This document shows, one piece after another, positions 15,915 through 24,400 of a stretch of DNA of 29,008 bases (the stretch's first letter is position 1; every line of letters begins with the position of its first letter). Both the position numbers and the translations under genes were made by a program. The stretch is from assembly GCA_039029915.1 (NCBI GenBank), contig JBCCFD010000038.1, forward strand, positions 1-29,008, given 5' to 3'. The notes under the pieces were generated by a model, which saw nothing but the letters and a program-made list of their open reading frames with translations, searched no databases and had not been told where the DNA came from. This DNA is from QQUD01 sp039029915. Its GTDB lineage: Bacteria; Chloroflexota; Anaerolineae; Promineifilales; Promineifilaceae.

Positions 15915-16030
15915 TTAAGTGAAACGAAGTTCCTGCTTAGAATAAAACGATGGTTATAAGCTTCGTTTCCTCGAGGTTCTGAAGCTTTTATCTAACTGGG
16001 TTTTCAATTTAGAAACTTCGAAACACTTAA
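15915..16030 (+). repeat. 116-bp intergenic repeat element, copy 3
   Basis: This is the best-preserved copy at its ends: TTAAGTG (15915-15921) is the exact reverse complement of CACTTAA (16024-16030), and the repeat extends inward as TTAAGTGNNNCGAAGTT on both sides with three mismatches. Internal CGAAGTT, AAGCTTCG, CGAAGCTT and AACTTCG blocks allow two hairpins. It encodes no protein. Together with the hairpins at 15843 and 16173 it fills much of the 536-base gap 15823-16358, which contains no gene. Confidence 0.8.
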
Positions 16031-16172
16031 GGATATTGTCATTGGCACGATTGAATAGCATAGGGTCACGGAGCGTTACCATCCAAATTGGGCCAATGAA
16101 TTAGTTTGTTAGGTTGATCAAAGTCAGTTTCTCGTATTTATGGGGGGAGGGGACCATTAAGTTCCTCAGAAT

Positions 16173-16214
16173 GAGCACGGCTGTTGTGGATGAAAATCCG
16201 TGACAGCCGTGCTC
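16173..16214 (+). terminator. Strong GC-rich hairpin with GAAA loop
   Basis: GAGCACGGCTGT (16173-16184) pairs perfectly with ACAGCCGTGCTC (16203-16214). Inside, GGAT pairs with ATCC around a GAAA tetraloop. The downstream sequence CTCTATTTGTTT is moderately T-rich. It may be a factor-independent terminator placed between the SdrD-B-like gene and the molybdopterin-binding gene, or the 3' end of a small RNA. Confidence 0.6.
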
Positions 16215-16358
16215 TCTATTTGTTTACAAACAATTCTACCTTGCTCACCTGTGACAAAAAGAAATATTGCTTGTAGAATTTTTAGCCTGTGTAGCAAGAT
16301 ATCAAACATTACAGAACGTTTAGCAAGATTCTTTTACAACAAAAACAGTGAGTAAGTC

Positions 16359-17381
16359 ATGAAATTTGGGCCAATCCCGATTGAAAATGCTGAAGGCAAA
16401 ATATTAGGACACAACATTTCAGGCAGCGATGGACGGCGCGTGTTGCGCAAGGGACGGCCGTTAACAGCCAACGATATTCAACTTCTGCAAGAGATCGGTC
16501 GGACAATTGTATATGTGGCTGAGATTGAACCAGATGATGTCGATGAAAATACGGCAGCTCTGCGCGTGGCAACGGCCGTTATTGGCGGCCAAGTGCAAAT
16601 TAGCGGCCCCTCAACGGGACGATGCAATATTTTAGCGACAACGGCCGGTCTACTGCGGGTTGATTTTAATCGACTGGCTCGCATTAATGCCTGTACGGGC
16701 ATTACGCTGGCCACGCTTGAAACGAACCGACCCGTGACGGGCAAAAAGATGGTTGGTACCGTGAAGATTTTGCCCTACGGTGTGCCAGAATCCTTGGTTT
16801 GGCAAGCAGAACGTATTGCTCAAGAAACTGGTCCAGTTCTATGGATAGACCCGCTCCAAGAAAAAAAGGTGAGCTTGATTTTATCAGGGTCTCCAGCGGC
16901 TGAAGACCGCATCCGCCGAGGGTTTATCCCCCCATTAGAAGATCGGCTATCTGTTTTGCAAGCGAAAATTGAGGCGGTATCATTTATTCCACTTGAGGAC
17001 GAAACGGGTGAACATCAGCTGGCTACTGCCCTACAGGCGCAAACGAAATCATCTGATTTGATCGTACTCGCTGGAGAAACGGCCGTTCAGGACCCTCAAG
17101 ATATTGCACCCAGAGCCATTAACCGCGCGGGTGGGCACGTTACCTGTTTTGGTGCCCCGGTTGATCCGGGCAACCTACTTCTGCTGGCCTATCTGGGAAA
17201 AACGCCAATCTTAGGCGCACCCGGCTGCGTGCGCAGCCGCAAAATGAATATTATTGATTGGGTCTTACCTCGTCTATTAGTTGGCGATCAGTTAACGCAC
17301 GCAGATATTTTCGCACTTGGGCACGGCGGCTTACTTGAAGATACCACATTAAGAGGCATACCGCGGGATAAAATTAGATGA
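16359..17381 (+). CDS. MoeA/MocA-like molybdopterin-binding protein
   Basis: The 340-residue product matches the N-terminal half of the 'molybdopterin-binding/glycosyltransferase family 2' (MocA-like) fusion proteins that serve xanthine-dehydrogenase-family enzymes. Visible are the start KFGPIPIENAEGKILGHNI, the KGRPLTANDIQLLQEIG motif, the region GTVKILPYGVPESLV, and a MoCF-type molybdopterin-binding domain (about 168-325) with PVDPGNLLLLAYLGKTPILG and APGCVRSRKMN. The nucleotidyltransferase half of the fusion is absent, so it may be a stand-alone cofactor-binding or insertion protein working with a separate cytidylyltransferase. Given the neighbouring cox genes, it probably prepares or delivers the molybdopterin-cytosine-dinucleotide cofactor. 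The ATG has only a weak GTGAG upstream. Three ACGGCCGT copies are present. Confidence 0.8.
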   Translation: MKFGPIPIENAEGKILGHNISGSDGRRVLRKGRPLTANDIQLLQEIGRTIVYVAEIEPDDVDENTAALRVATAVIGGQVQISGPSTGRCNILATTAGLLRVDFNRLARINACTGITLATLETNRPVTGKKMVGTVKILPYGVPESLVWQAERIAQETGPVLWIDPLQEKKVSLILSGSPAAEDRIRRGFIPPLEDRLSVLQAKIEAVSFIPLEDETGEHQLATALQAQTKSSDLIVLAGETAVQDPQDIAPRAINRAGGHVTCFGAPVDPGNLLLLAYLGKTPILGAPGCVRSRKMNIIDWVLPRLLVGDQLTHADIFALGHGGLLEDTTLRGIPRDKIR

Positions 17382-17495
17382 TTGAGTGATGCATAAGGGA
17401 GGCGGTGAAAAGGTGACCTTTATTACCAGTTACTTAATGACCAATTTTACCCAATCTCCCAATTATCAATAATTAATTACCATTAGGAGAACCCA

Positions 17496-18257
17496 TTGAA
17501 TCGCAAATTTGAAGATAAAGTTGTATTGATTACTGGCGCTGCATCTGGCATTGGGCGGGAAACGGCCGTTCAGCTGGCGAAAGAAGGAGCCACCTTATTT
17601 TTGTCTGATGTAAATGAGTCAGGTGGTCAAGAAACGGCTGAGATGATCACCCAAAAAGGTGAAAAGGCGACCTTCTTTAAGGCTGATGTGTCTAAATCAG
17701 CCGAGGTTGAAGCGATGGTGGAGGCGTGTGTGGCAGAATACGGCCGTATTGACTGCGCCTTCAATAACGCCGGCATCGAAGGCAGTTCCGCCCGCATGGC
17801 AGATATCGAAGAAGATATTTACGATGCCATTATGGACATCAATGTGAAAGGGGTTTGGTTATGCATGAAACACCAGTTACCTCACATGATGGCCAATGGA
17901 GGCGGCAGCATTGTGAACACGGCCTCAGTTGCAGGGCTTGTCGGCTCGCACAGTCTATCCGTTTACGGTGCAAGCAAACATGCCGTTGTAGGTTTAACTC
18001 GTTCGGCTGCCGTTGAATACGTCCGCAAAGGCATCCGTATTAATGCTGTGTGCCCCGCAGTCATTCGCACACCGATGGTTGAACGAGGCTTCAACGAAAA
18101 TCCAATGTTTGTTGAAGCGACGCTCAAGGCCAATCCTATGCGTCGTCTGGGAGAAGCCGATGAGGTTGCCAAAGCCGTAATCTGGCTCTTATCTGAAGAA
18201 TCATCTTTTACAAACGGTGCTACAATTACAGTAGATGGTGGCTTTACAGCACAATAA
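17496..18257 (+). CDS. Short-chain dehydrogenase/reductase (SDR), classical type
   Basis: A complete 253-residue classical SDR. The dinucleotide-binding TGAASGIG is at 13-20, NNAG at 90-93, and the catalytic triad is Ser144, Tyr157 and Lys161 (TASVAGL and YGASK). Asp38 at the end of the second strand favours NAD(H) over NADP(H). The terminal part, TNGATITVDGGFTAQ, is typical of glucose-1-dehydrogenase-like and cyclohexanol-dehydrogenase-like members; the substrate cannot be told. The start is TTG at 17496, well supported by AGGAGA at 17485-17490. It is 114 bp after the molybdopterin-binding gene and 81 bp before coxD copy 2, on the same strand, so an operon is possible. It has AACGGCCGTT at 17561 and TACGGCCGTA at 17739. 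Confidence 0.9.
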   Translation: MNRKFEDKVVLITGAASGIGRETAVQLAKEGATLFLSDVNESGGQETAEMITQKGEKATFFKADVSKSAEVEAMVEACVAEYGRIDCAFNNAGIEGSSARMADIEEDIYDAIMDINVKGVWLCMKHQLPHMMANGGGSIVNTASVAGLVGSHSLSVYGASKHAVVGLTRSAAVEYVRKGIRINAVCPAVIRTPMVERGFNENPMFVEATLKANPMRRLGEADEVAKAVIWLLSEESSFTNGATITVDGGFTAQ

Positions 18258-18279
18258 AAAAATTTAGGAATAAGGGTTT

Positions 18280-18314
18280 GGAGAGTATCTTTCAATCCCT
18301 AATCCCTACTCTCT
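18280..18314. repeat. Small inverted repeat between the SDR gene and coxD copy 2
   Basis: GAGAGTA at about 18281-18287 is the reverse complement of TACTCTC at about 18308-18314, and CCCTAATCCCTA between them repeats in part. It is a weak stem in the 81-bp spacer, of the same home-made style as the other spacers of this window. Confidence 0.35.
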
Positions 18315-18338
18315 AATTTCCAAAAACAAGTGAACTTC

Positions 18339-19235
18339 ATGCAATTTCAATCGATTGACGACTTACAAAAAGCACTTCTTGAACAAAACTATGTGGCGGA
18401 TCGGGGTTTAGCAACGGCCGTATATTTGGCGCTCAATTTGAAACGCCCTCTCTTCCTGGAAGGGGAGCCAGGGGTTGGCAAAACGGAGATTGCCAAGGTG
18501 CTAGCCCAAATGCTGGATACGGATCTAATTCGGCTACAGTGCTATGAAGGACTTGATGTCAATCAAGCGGTGTATGAGTGGAACTACACTCGCCAGATGC
18601 TGCATATTCGTTTATTGGAAGCTCGAGGTGAAAAAGCAGAAGAGGCTGAGCTATTTGGAAATGAGTATTTGCTGGAACGGCCGTTGCTCCAAGCTATTCG
18701 CCAAACCCACAACGACGAAAATAAAGTGCCTGTCCTGCTCATCGATGAGCTTGACCGCAGTGATGAAGAGTTCGAGGCATTCTTGCTTGAAATCCTTTCA
18801 GATTTCCAAATCACCGTGCCTGAAATCGGCACCATCCAAGCCCAAAATCCCCCCATCGTCATTTTGACCTCAAATCGCACCCGAGAGGTTCATGACGCCC
18901 TTAAGCGTCGCTGCTTGTACCACTGGATCGACTATCCCAGCTTTGCGAAGGAATATGAAATCGTGACCTCCAAAGTGCCGGGTTGCTCAGAAAAGTTAGC
19001 CCAACAGGTCACCATGTACATCCAAGAGCTACGCCAAGAAGATTTATATAAAATCCCCGGTGTGGCAGAAACACTTGACTGGACTACCGCCCTGGTTGCC
19101 CTCAATCAGCAAGCCCTCAGCGTCGAAACCGTGCAAGAAACGTTAGGCGTGATCCTTAAATATCAGGATGACATCAACCAAATCAACGCTGAAAAAGCCC
19201 AAAATCTCCTCAACCGAGTCAATTCACAGGTTTAG
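18339..19235 (+). CDS. coxD: CoxD-like MoxR AAA+ ATPase (copy 2)
   Basis: A second, full-length CoxD paralogue of 298 residues. Walker A GEPGVGKT is at 42-49; Walker B VLLIDELDRSDEEFEAF, sensor SNRTREVHDALKRRC and the C-terminal GVAETLDWTTAL segment are all intact and closely similar to copy 1. It should power the same kind of maturation step, perhaps for a second molybdoenzyme or as a partner of the second CoxE at 25119. ATG at 18339 is preferred over the in-frame GTG at 18330 because family members begin at this point. It follows the SDR gene and ends 24 bp before the convergent gene ending at 19260. It has ACGGCCGT at 18414 and 18677; the second, in RPLLQAI, is at the same codon position as in copy 1. 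Confidence 0.9.
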   Translation: MQFQSIDDLQKALLEQNYVADRGLATAVYLALNLKRPLFLEGEPGVGKTEIAKVLAQMLDTDLIRLQCYEGLDVNQAVYEWNYTRQMLHIRLLEARGEKAEEAELFGNEYLLERPLLQAIRQTHNDENKVPVLLIDELDRSDEEFEAFLLEILSDFQITVPEIGTIQAQNPPIVILTSNRTREVHDALKRRCLYHWIDYPSFAKEYEIVTSKVPGCSEKLAQQVTMYIQELRQEDLYKIPGVAETLDWTTALVALNQQALSVETVQETLGVILKYQDDINQINAEKAQNLLNRVNSQV

Positions 19236-19259
19236 ACTTTTTCTACACGGTAACGATGA

Positions 19260-20333
19260 TCAATCAACGGGTGTTAAAATAGCAAAGTCGGGAACAATAC
19301 TGTTGGCTAAATCGCCAGGGTAAACAGTATGCCTGGCGACCACATACGCAACATCTTCAATTAGATCAAGTTCCATATCCACAATTTGCAATTTACAATC
19401 ATCGTCCTTAGGCAAATCTTGAATAGGATTTGAGAGTGCAATTTCATTATCAATACTGTTGTAAAAAATCAGGTGCCACCGTTCATCTTCTTGCGCAAGA
19501 TCGTCAACCTTTGTCGAATGGTCATCATACGAAGAAAGGGTAACCCGATATTTACCTGCTGGAATTTCAATCTCATATGGGGGAGTTTCGGCTTCAATTA
19601 ATGAACCGTTTGAGATAAGGTATCCATCAAGTGCAAAAGGAATTACATAACTATGTCGATCGATTCTTGGAGGTAATTGGCATTCTACGGCATCTTGAGC
19701 GGGAACGGCCGTCGGTGTGGGGCACGGCGGCACATTTACAGGATCAACCCTCGTAATATTATCAGGGAATGAAACAGTAAATTCATAATTAAAATCAGAT
19801 TGTTTTCCCAGAAATCCAGCAACCATCAGATAATACCATCCTGGTTGGGTTGCCTCGTATGAGAAAGTATAGGCAGGCTCATTGATATATAATTTTCTAT
19901 GTTCTTTTGTTACTTCACTAGGCACCATGCCAGAATAATATAAATGAACTTGACCATCGCGCTTAAAAAACTCTGATTCATTAACACCTACAAAATTGAA
20001 ATCAATTTTTCCAAGTTCTGTAACTTGAAAATAGTAAAAATCAATATCCAATTTATCTTGGGCATCATCAGAAGAGATCACGCCAGAATATGTTATATCT
20101 TGTCTAATTGGTCCAGTAGGGCTTTCCGATGAGTAATTATCTTCATCCTCAACATTAGAAACAAAATTTAGATAGCTCATTGCAGGCAAATAAGCATCAC
20201 TATATCGACAATCTGGCAAAGAGATCTCATTATAATTTGATGTTTCTGCATTTACTGGCAATAAAAACATTATCAAACCCCAAAATATACCAATCAGCAA
20301 GAAGGGAGCAAAGATATACAAATTTTTGTTCAT
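19260..20333 (-). CDS. Secreted protein with PPC-like domain and SYD-HS/WHLIF module
   Basis: The 357-residue product starts with a signal peptide (IFAPFLLIGIFWGLIMFLLP, cut near VNA-E). A middle region (about 60-205) resembles the bacterial pre-peptidase C-terminal beta-sandwich (DIDFYYFQVTELGKIDFNF, GWYYLMVAG). The C-terminal module (about 225-350) contains IPAGKYRVTLSSYDDHS, ERWHLIF, SNPIQDLP and DVAYVVARHTVYPGD, and is clearly related to the N-terminal module of the protein at 13873. The frame is open far upstream, but ATG at 20333 is chosen because GGAGG lies 8 bases before it and the signal peptide begins there. It is one base after the stop of the lipoprotein gene, so the two are translationally linked. 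Function is unknown. Confidence 0.75.
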   Translation of the reverse strand: MNKNLYIFAPFLLIGIFWGLIMFLLPVNAETSNYNEISLPDCRYSDAYLPAMSYLNFVSNVEDEDNYSSESPTGPIRQDITYSGVISSDDAQDKLDIDFYYFQVTELGKIDFNFVGVNESEFFKRDGQVHLYYSGMVPSEVTKEHRKLYINEPAYTFSYEATQPGWYYLMVAGFLGKQSDFNYEFTVSFPDNITRVDPVNVPPCPTPTAVPAQDAVECQLPPRIDRHSYVIPFALDGYLISNGSLIEAETPPYEIEIPAGKYRVTLSSYDDHSTKVDDLAQEDERWHLIFYNSIDNEIALSNPIQDLPKDDDCKLQIVDMELDLIEDVAYVVARHTVYPGDLANSIVPDFAILTPVD

Positions 20334-20334
20334 G

Positions 20335-21282
20335 CTAACCTCCAATAGGTGTATTTGTAGGTGGCGGGCCACCTGGCCCTGGTACATTGACATAAAAGAT
20401 TTGAGATGGAGGGCGTTCTGAAACTTCATCCCAGCCTCCATTTCTGCCATCACCATCACCTTCCCAATCATATACGACAGCAACGTGCCAACTATATTCT
20501 TGATTACCAGGAAAGAATTCATTGCCATAAGTTAATTCAAAATGGGTTTCACGAGTCCATGTTTGACTCTCTTCGTATTCTCCTGCGGGGCCAACTCTCA
20601 CGGCATAAAAATACCCCTCTGGTAGACCGCCAGGGACCCCAGTCCAACTCATCATTATTTTGTCACCAATAATACTTACAGGTAAAAGAGTTGGTGTTGA
20701 ATATGTAAATATCGGCGTTTCGGGTTCAATAATAGCTTGCTGCTCAGGGGTTGGTGTATTGGTTACAGTTGGGGTAGATACTGATGTTGCCGTAGATGTA
20801 GCTGTACCTGTAGCCGTGGATGTATATGTAGGTATAGGTGAAGGTGTAAATGTAGCTGATGATTCTATTGCATGAGTTGAAGTTTGTGTTGGTAAAGGCG
20901 AACTAGTTGGTATAGGTGTGCTAGTTGGTATGGGAAAGATGCTTATCATTATTGAGGCATCATCTGATTCAACCTCACAATCTGTCACTAGCAAGGTGAT
21001 TCCCACTGTTGATTCTTCAGCATGAGGTTGAACTTTAATAATTGTGCCAGATTCTTCAATAATTTCCCCACCAGTAACCTCCCATTCGCTTACCATACTG
21101 CTGGTTCTGGAAGACGAATCGCTAACCAAAATTGAATCTCCAAAAGGAATTTGACTATCTCCAGAATAATTTAGGATGGCGGTTGGAGGTGTACATTCTG
21201 CTTCCGGAGAAGTACAGCTTGATAAGGTTAAGGTGATAATTATTATAAGTAGTAACACGTTTTTTTGAGAGAAAATTTTCAT
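20335..21282 (-). CDS. Lipoprotein with Thr/Pro/Ser-rich linker
   Basis: A 315-residue predicted lipoprotein: a hydrophobic leader and lipobox LSSC with the lipidated Cys23. An Ig-like region follows (about 30-115, SEWEVTGGEIIEESG), then a long Thr/Ser/Pro-rich linker (about 117-185, repeats of the type PTSTPIPTS and TATGTATS), then a fibronectin-III-like domain (about 200-300) with Trp and Gly-rich loops (YDWEGDGDGRNGGW). The protein ends in a Pro/Gly-rich tail. The linker probably crosses the cell envelope. The Ig-like part resembles the outer domain of the kinase encoded just upstream (YDWGVINGQIEE). The ATG has a good AAGGAGC ribosome binding site. It is followed after one base by the secreted protein gene. 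Confidence 0.8.
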   Translation of the reverse strand: MKIFSQKNVLLLIIIITLTLSSCTSPEAECTPPTAILNYSGDSQIPFGDSILVSDSSSRTSSMVSEWEVTGGEIIEESGTIIKVQPHAEESTVGITLLVTDCEVESDDASIMISIFPIPTSTPIPTSSPLPTQTSTHAIESSATFTPSPIPTYTSTATGTATSTATSVSTPTVTNTPTPEQQAIIEPETPIFTYSTPTLLPVSIIGDKIMMSWTGVPGGLPEGYFYAVRVGPAGEYEESQTWTRETHFELTYGNEFFPGNQEYSWHVAVVYDWEGDGDGRNGGWDEVSERPPSQIFYVNVPGPGGPPPTNTPIGG

Positions 21283-21448
21283 TGATGCTCCTTACTGCAT
21301 TGAACATTCTATTTTTTATGATGTTGTGTTACGAAGATTGTTTTTTACTTATGACAAAGCTTATGCTCATCTTAAGCAGGTTTCTTGTTGTGATTTATCT
21401 ATTTCATTAAACTGGACACGATCTTTTTAACTTTACTTCCTAAAATTC

Positions 21449-24400
21449 TTACTCCTCAATCTTTAGCTCGAATGGAAATGGTTTCTCAAAATCTGCTGCT
21501 TCAATAGCGATCCATAACTGTAAAATTGATAGATCTTCATCTGGATCGGGAATGTATCTTACCTGCGTTTTAGAGGAATTTAGTTCTTCGATTTGTCCAT
21601 TAATAACACCCCAATCATAAGTTAATACATCTATTAGCTCAGGACATTCTTGCGAGTTTACTTCAATATTCATTTCTGTTTCACCGGGTCCTAATTGAAG
21701 TCGTTCCCCCGGTTCTGCCTGCTTGAGATTTTGCTGAAAATCAGGGTAGTGAATGATTACGGCCGTATCATTCTCCAAACAGCTCACATACCTTTCAAAC
21801 TGACTACCAGTATCAGGCCAAAAGAAGAAGACTAGCACTATGAGTGCGGCGATCATGCCAATACCAATCAATATACGGCCGTTGCCAAATCGAATCGAAT
21901 TCGATTGCTCACCGCCAATGAGTTTGCTTTGATCAGAAGCCGTTTTTCCTAAACCAGCCCGAACTATTTCAAGCAATTCAGGCACGTTCTTATAGCTTGG
22001 ATCAACCCCTTGGATACCAATGAGGCACTGCTCAGCCATCGGCCAATCTTCTAGCTCAATTGCCTGCTGCGCCTCACGATAATGCGTTTCCAAAAACAGC
22101 TGATTTTCAGCATATTCTTTTTTATGTTTTGCATCTTTGAAAGAGTCACATTGGTCAAAATAGTCGATGGCTTCATCCCATTGGGATTGTGCAATGGCCT
22201 GCATACCTCGAGAATAACAGACAGCCTGTTCGTTCAGACCCCGTAAAATATCTAATTTTTGCTCGGCATGCCTGAATGATCCATCAACGGCCGTTACTTG
22301 CTCCATAACCACGATGGCTTCTTTAAATCGTTCATCCTTCTCAAGATCAATCGCCCGTTCAAAAAGGTCATCTAGTTCAATCTGTTGGTTAATCTCATCT
22401 AAGAAAAGTCGAACTTCTTTATACCCAGAACGCTCATTCTCAAGAGCTTGAAACTGCTCTCTCGCTCGTCTCAGGCGAGTAGGATTCTCGATATAGAACC
22501 GTTTCACCTTGCTATACTGCTCAGCTAAGGCAAACTCCCTTTGAGCCAGCCCCAAATTCGACTCAGTATCACGATAATCCGGCACAATTTTCTGCACCTC
22601 TTTCAAGGCATCAATAGCCCTTTCCCAATTGGAAATTTTGAGATATTCGTTGGCCGTTTCATACTGCTGGACTAAGGTTTGCTGTATTTTTGCCGCTTCT
22701 AACTGCTTTTGTGCTGGCTCATGCCTTGGATCAAGCTTGAGCACCTCATTAAATTTATCAATGGCTTGCATCCATTTTTCTTGCTTGAAATAAGTGGTTG
22801 CCGCTCTATAAGTGTACTCAAACTGCTCGCTTTCAAACTTTTGCTTAAACGATTGGGCCTTTTGCCGCTGCTCTTCATTAAACTCATCCTGCATTTTCTG
22901 ATGAATTTCATCCATCCGAACAAGCGCGCCCTCAAAATCTGGATCGATATCGAGGATTGAGCTTAGAGAGAGCATCGCCTCTTCCCATTGTTCAGCTTTC
23001 TCGGCCATGTCAGCCGATTCAATGAGTAGCAATAGCTGAATCTGTTCTTCAATCGTCTCTTTATCTTTTTGGACAGCGTTGAGCGCCGCCACAAATTGCT
23101 CCGCCGTTTGGAACCGCTCTTCTGGTTTCTTAGCCATTGCCTTCGCAAAGAAGGGGTCGATGCTAGGTGGCAAATCATCGTTCAGTGCCGTTGCTGACGG
23201 CACGGGCGAGTTGATATGTTGATCTTGGTAATCTGTCATCCCTTCCGCTTTAAAGGGGTGTTGCCCCGTTAAAAGTTGAAACAGAATGACACCCAACTGA
23301 TAAATGTCAGTAGACGGGCTAGATTCTTGATTGAGCCACCGCTCAGGTGCTTTGTAAGCGGGCGAGCCAACGGCCGTTTCACTCACCGTTAGAATAGTGA
23401 CGTGATTCAAAACAAGATTTAGACCAAAATCAACAAGATACGGACGATTTTGGTCGTCAAACAATATATTCGAGGGCTTAATATCCCCGTGGTAGATGCC
23501 AGCTTCATGAGCCTCGTTCATTGCTAATGCAAGGCGACGAATCATTTGAATCGCTTTGACAAGTGAGACAGGTGTTTTTCGACTTAACACCTTTCCCAAA
23601 TTACCCCCGCTCATATAATCCATGACCAAATACGGCCGTCCCGAGCGTTCACCAACCCGATATTCCTGAACTGGCACAATAGCATCATGTTTCAAATCAG
23701 GGATTATTGTTGCTTGATGTCTTAAATGTTTGATGGCCTTTGGATCATCTAAAAGCTCATGAGGAATCGCCTTAAGTGCCAGCTCGGCATTGGTTTCAAG
23801 ATGTTTAACCAAATAAACAATCCCAATATGCCCCCTACCGATTTCTCGAACGATTTCATATCCAGGGAATCGTTCAGCATCCGTCACTTTAGATAAATTT
23901 TGAATACTTGATTTTAGGGTGAGCGTTGTTTCTTTACCTGCCAACTCAATTAGATCATTGGCGATTTGGCTTAGAGACTCATAGCGGACCAATGGATCTT
24001 TCGCTAGTGCTTTGTAAATAATCTCATCAACTTCAGCAGGCAAATCGGGGTTTACCTCATGGATCGATGGTATAGGCTCTTTTGTATGCAAATAAAGGTA
24101 GGCAACTACATCTTCCGCAATAAATGGATGTCGGCCGGTTAAAAGTTCAAACATCATCACCCCAAATTGGTAAACATCCGTCTGGGGTAAGATCTGCTCA
24201 TTTTTCAACTGCTCTGGGGACATATAGGGCAATGACCCAACAAGAGCATTCTTTTTGGTTATAGGATTTGTCGTATTTCTACGGGCAATGCCAAAATCTG
24301 AAAGATAAGGCATTCCTTCTCGATCTAACAGAATATTGGCTGGTTTTATATCTCGGTGAACAATCTGTTGAGAATGAGCGTAATCAAGACCGGCCGCTAA

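Noticed and set aside
9413..16030. CRISPR interpretation of the three 116-bp copies
   Set aside because: The copies are kilobases apart, in different orientations, too long, and have terminal inverted repeats.
20334..20528. N-terminal extension of the secreted protein into the lipoprotein gene
   Set aside because: It overlaps the coding end of the lipoprotein gene, while ATG 20333 has GGAGG and begins a proper signal peptide.
20660..20875. Valine-rich plus-strand open frame
   Set aside because: It is the antisense of the Thr/Ser/Pro-rich linker of the lipoprotein; low-complexity DNA gives an open shadow frame.
3161..24370. Further CGGCCG sites such as 2067, 3162, 6727, 7107, 16643, 24124 and 24393
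   Set aside because: They lack the flanking A and T of the core ACGGCCGT on one or both sides and were not counted as copies of the palindrome.
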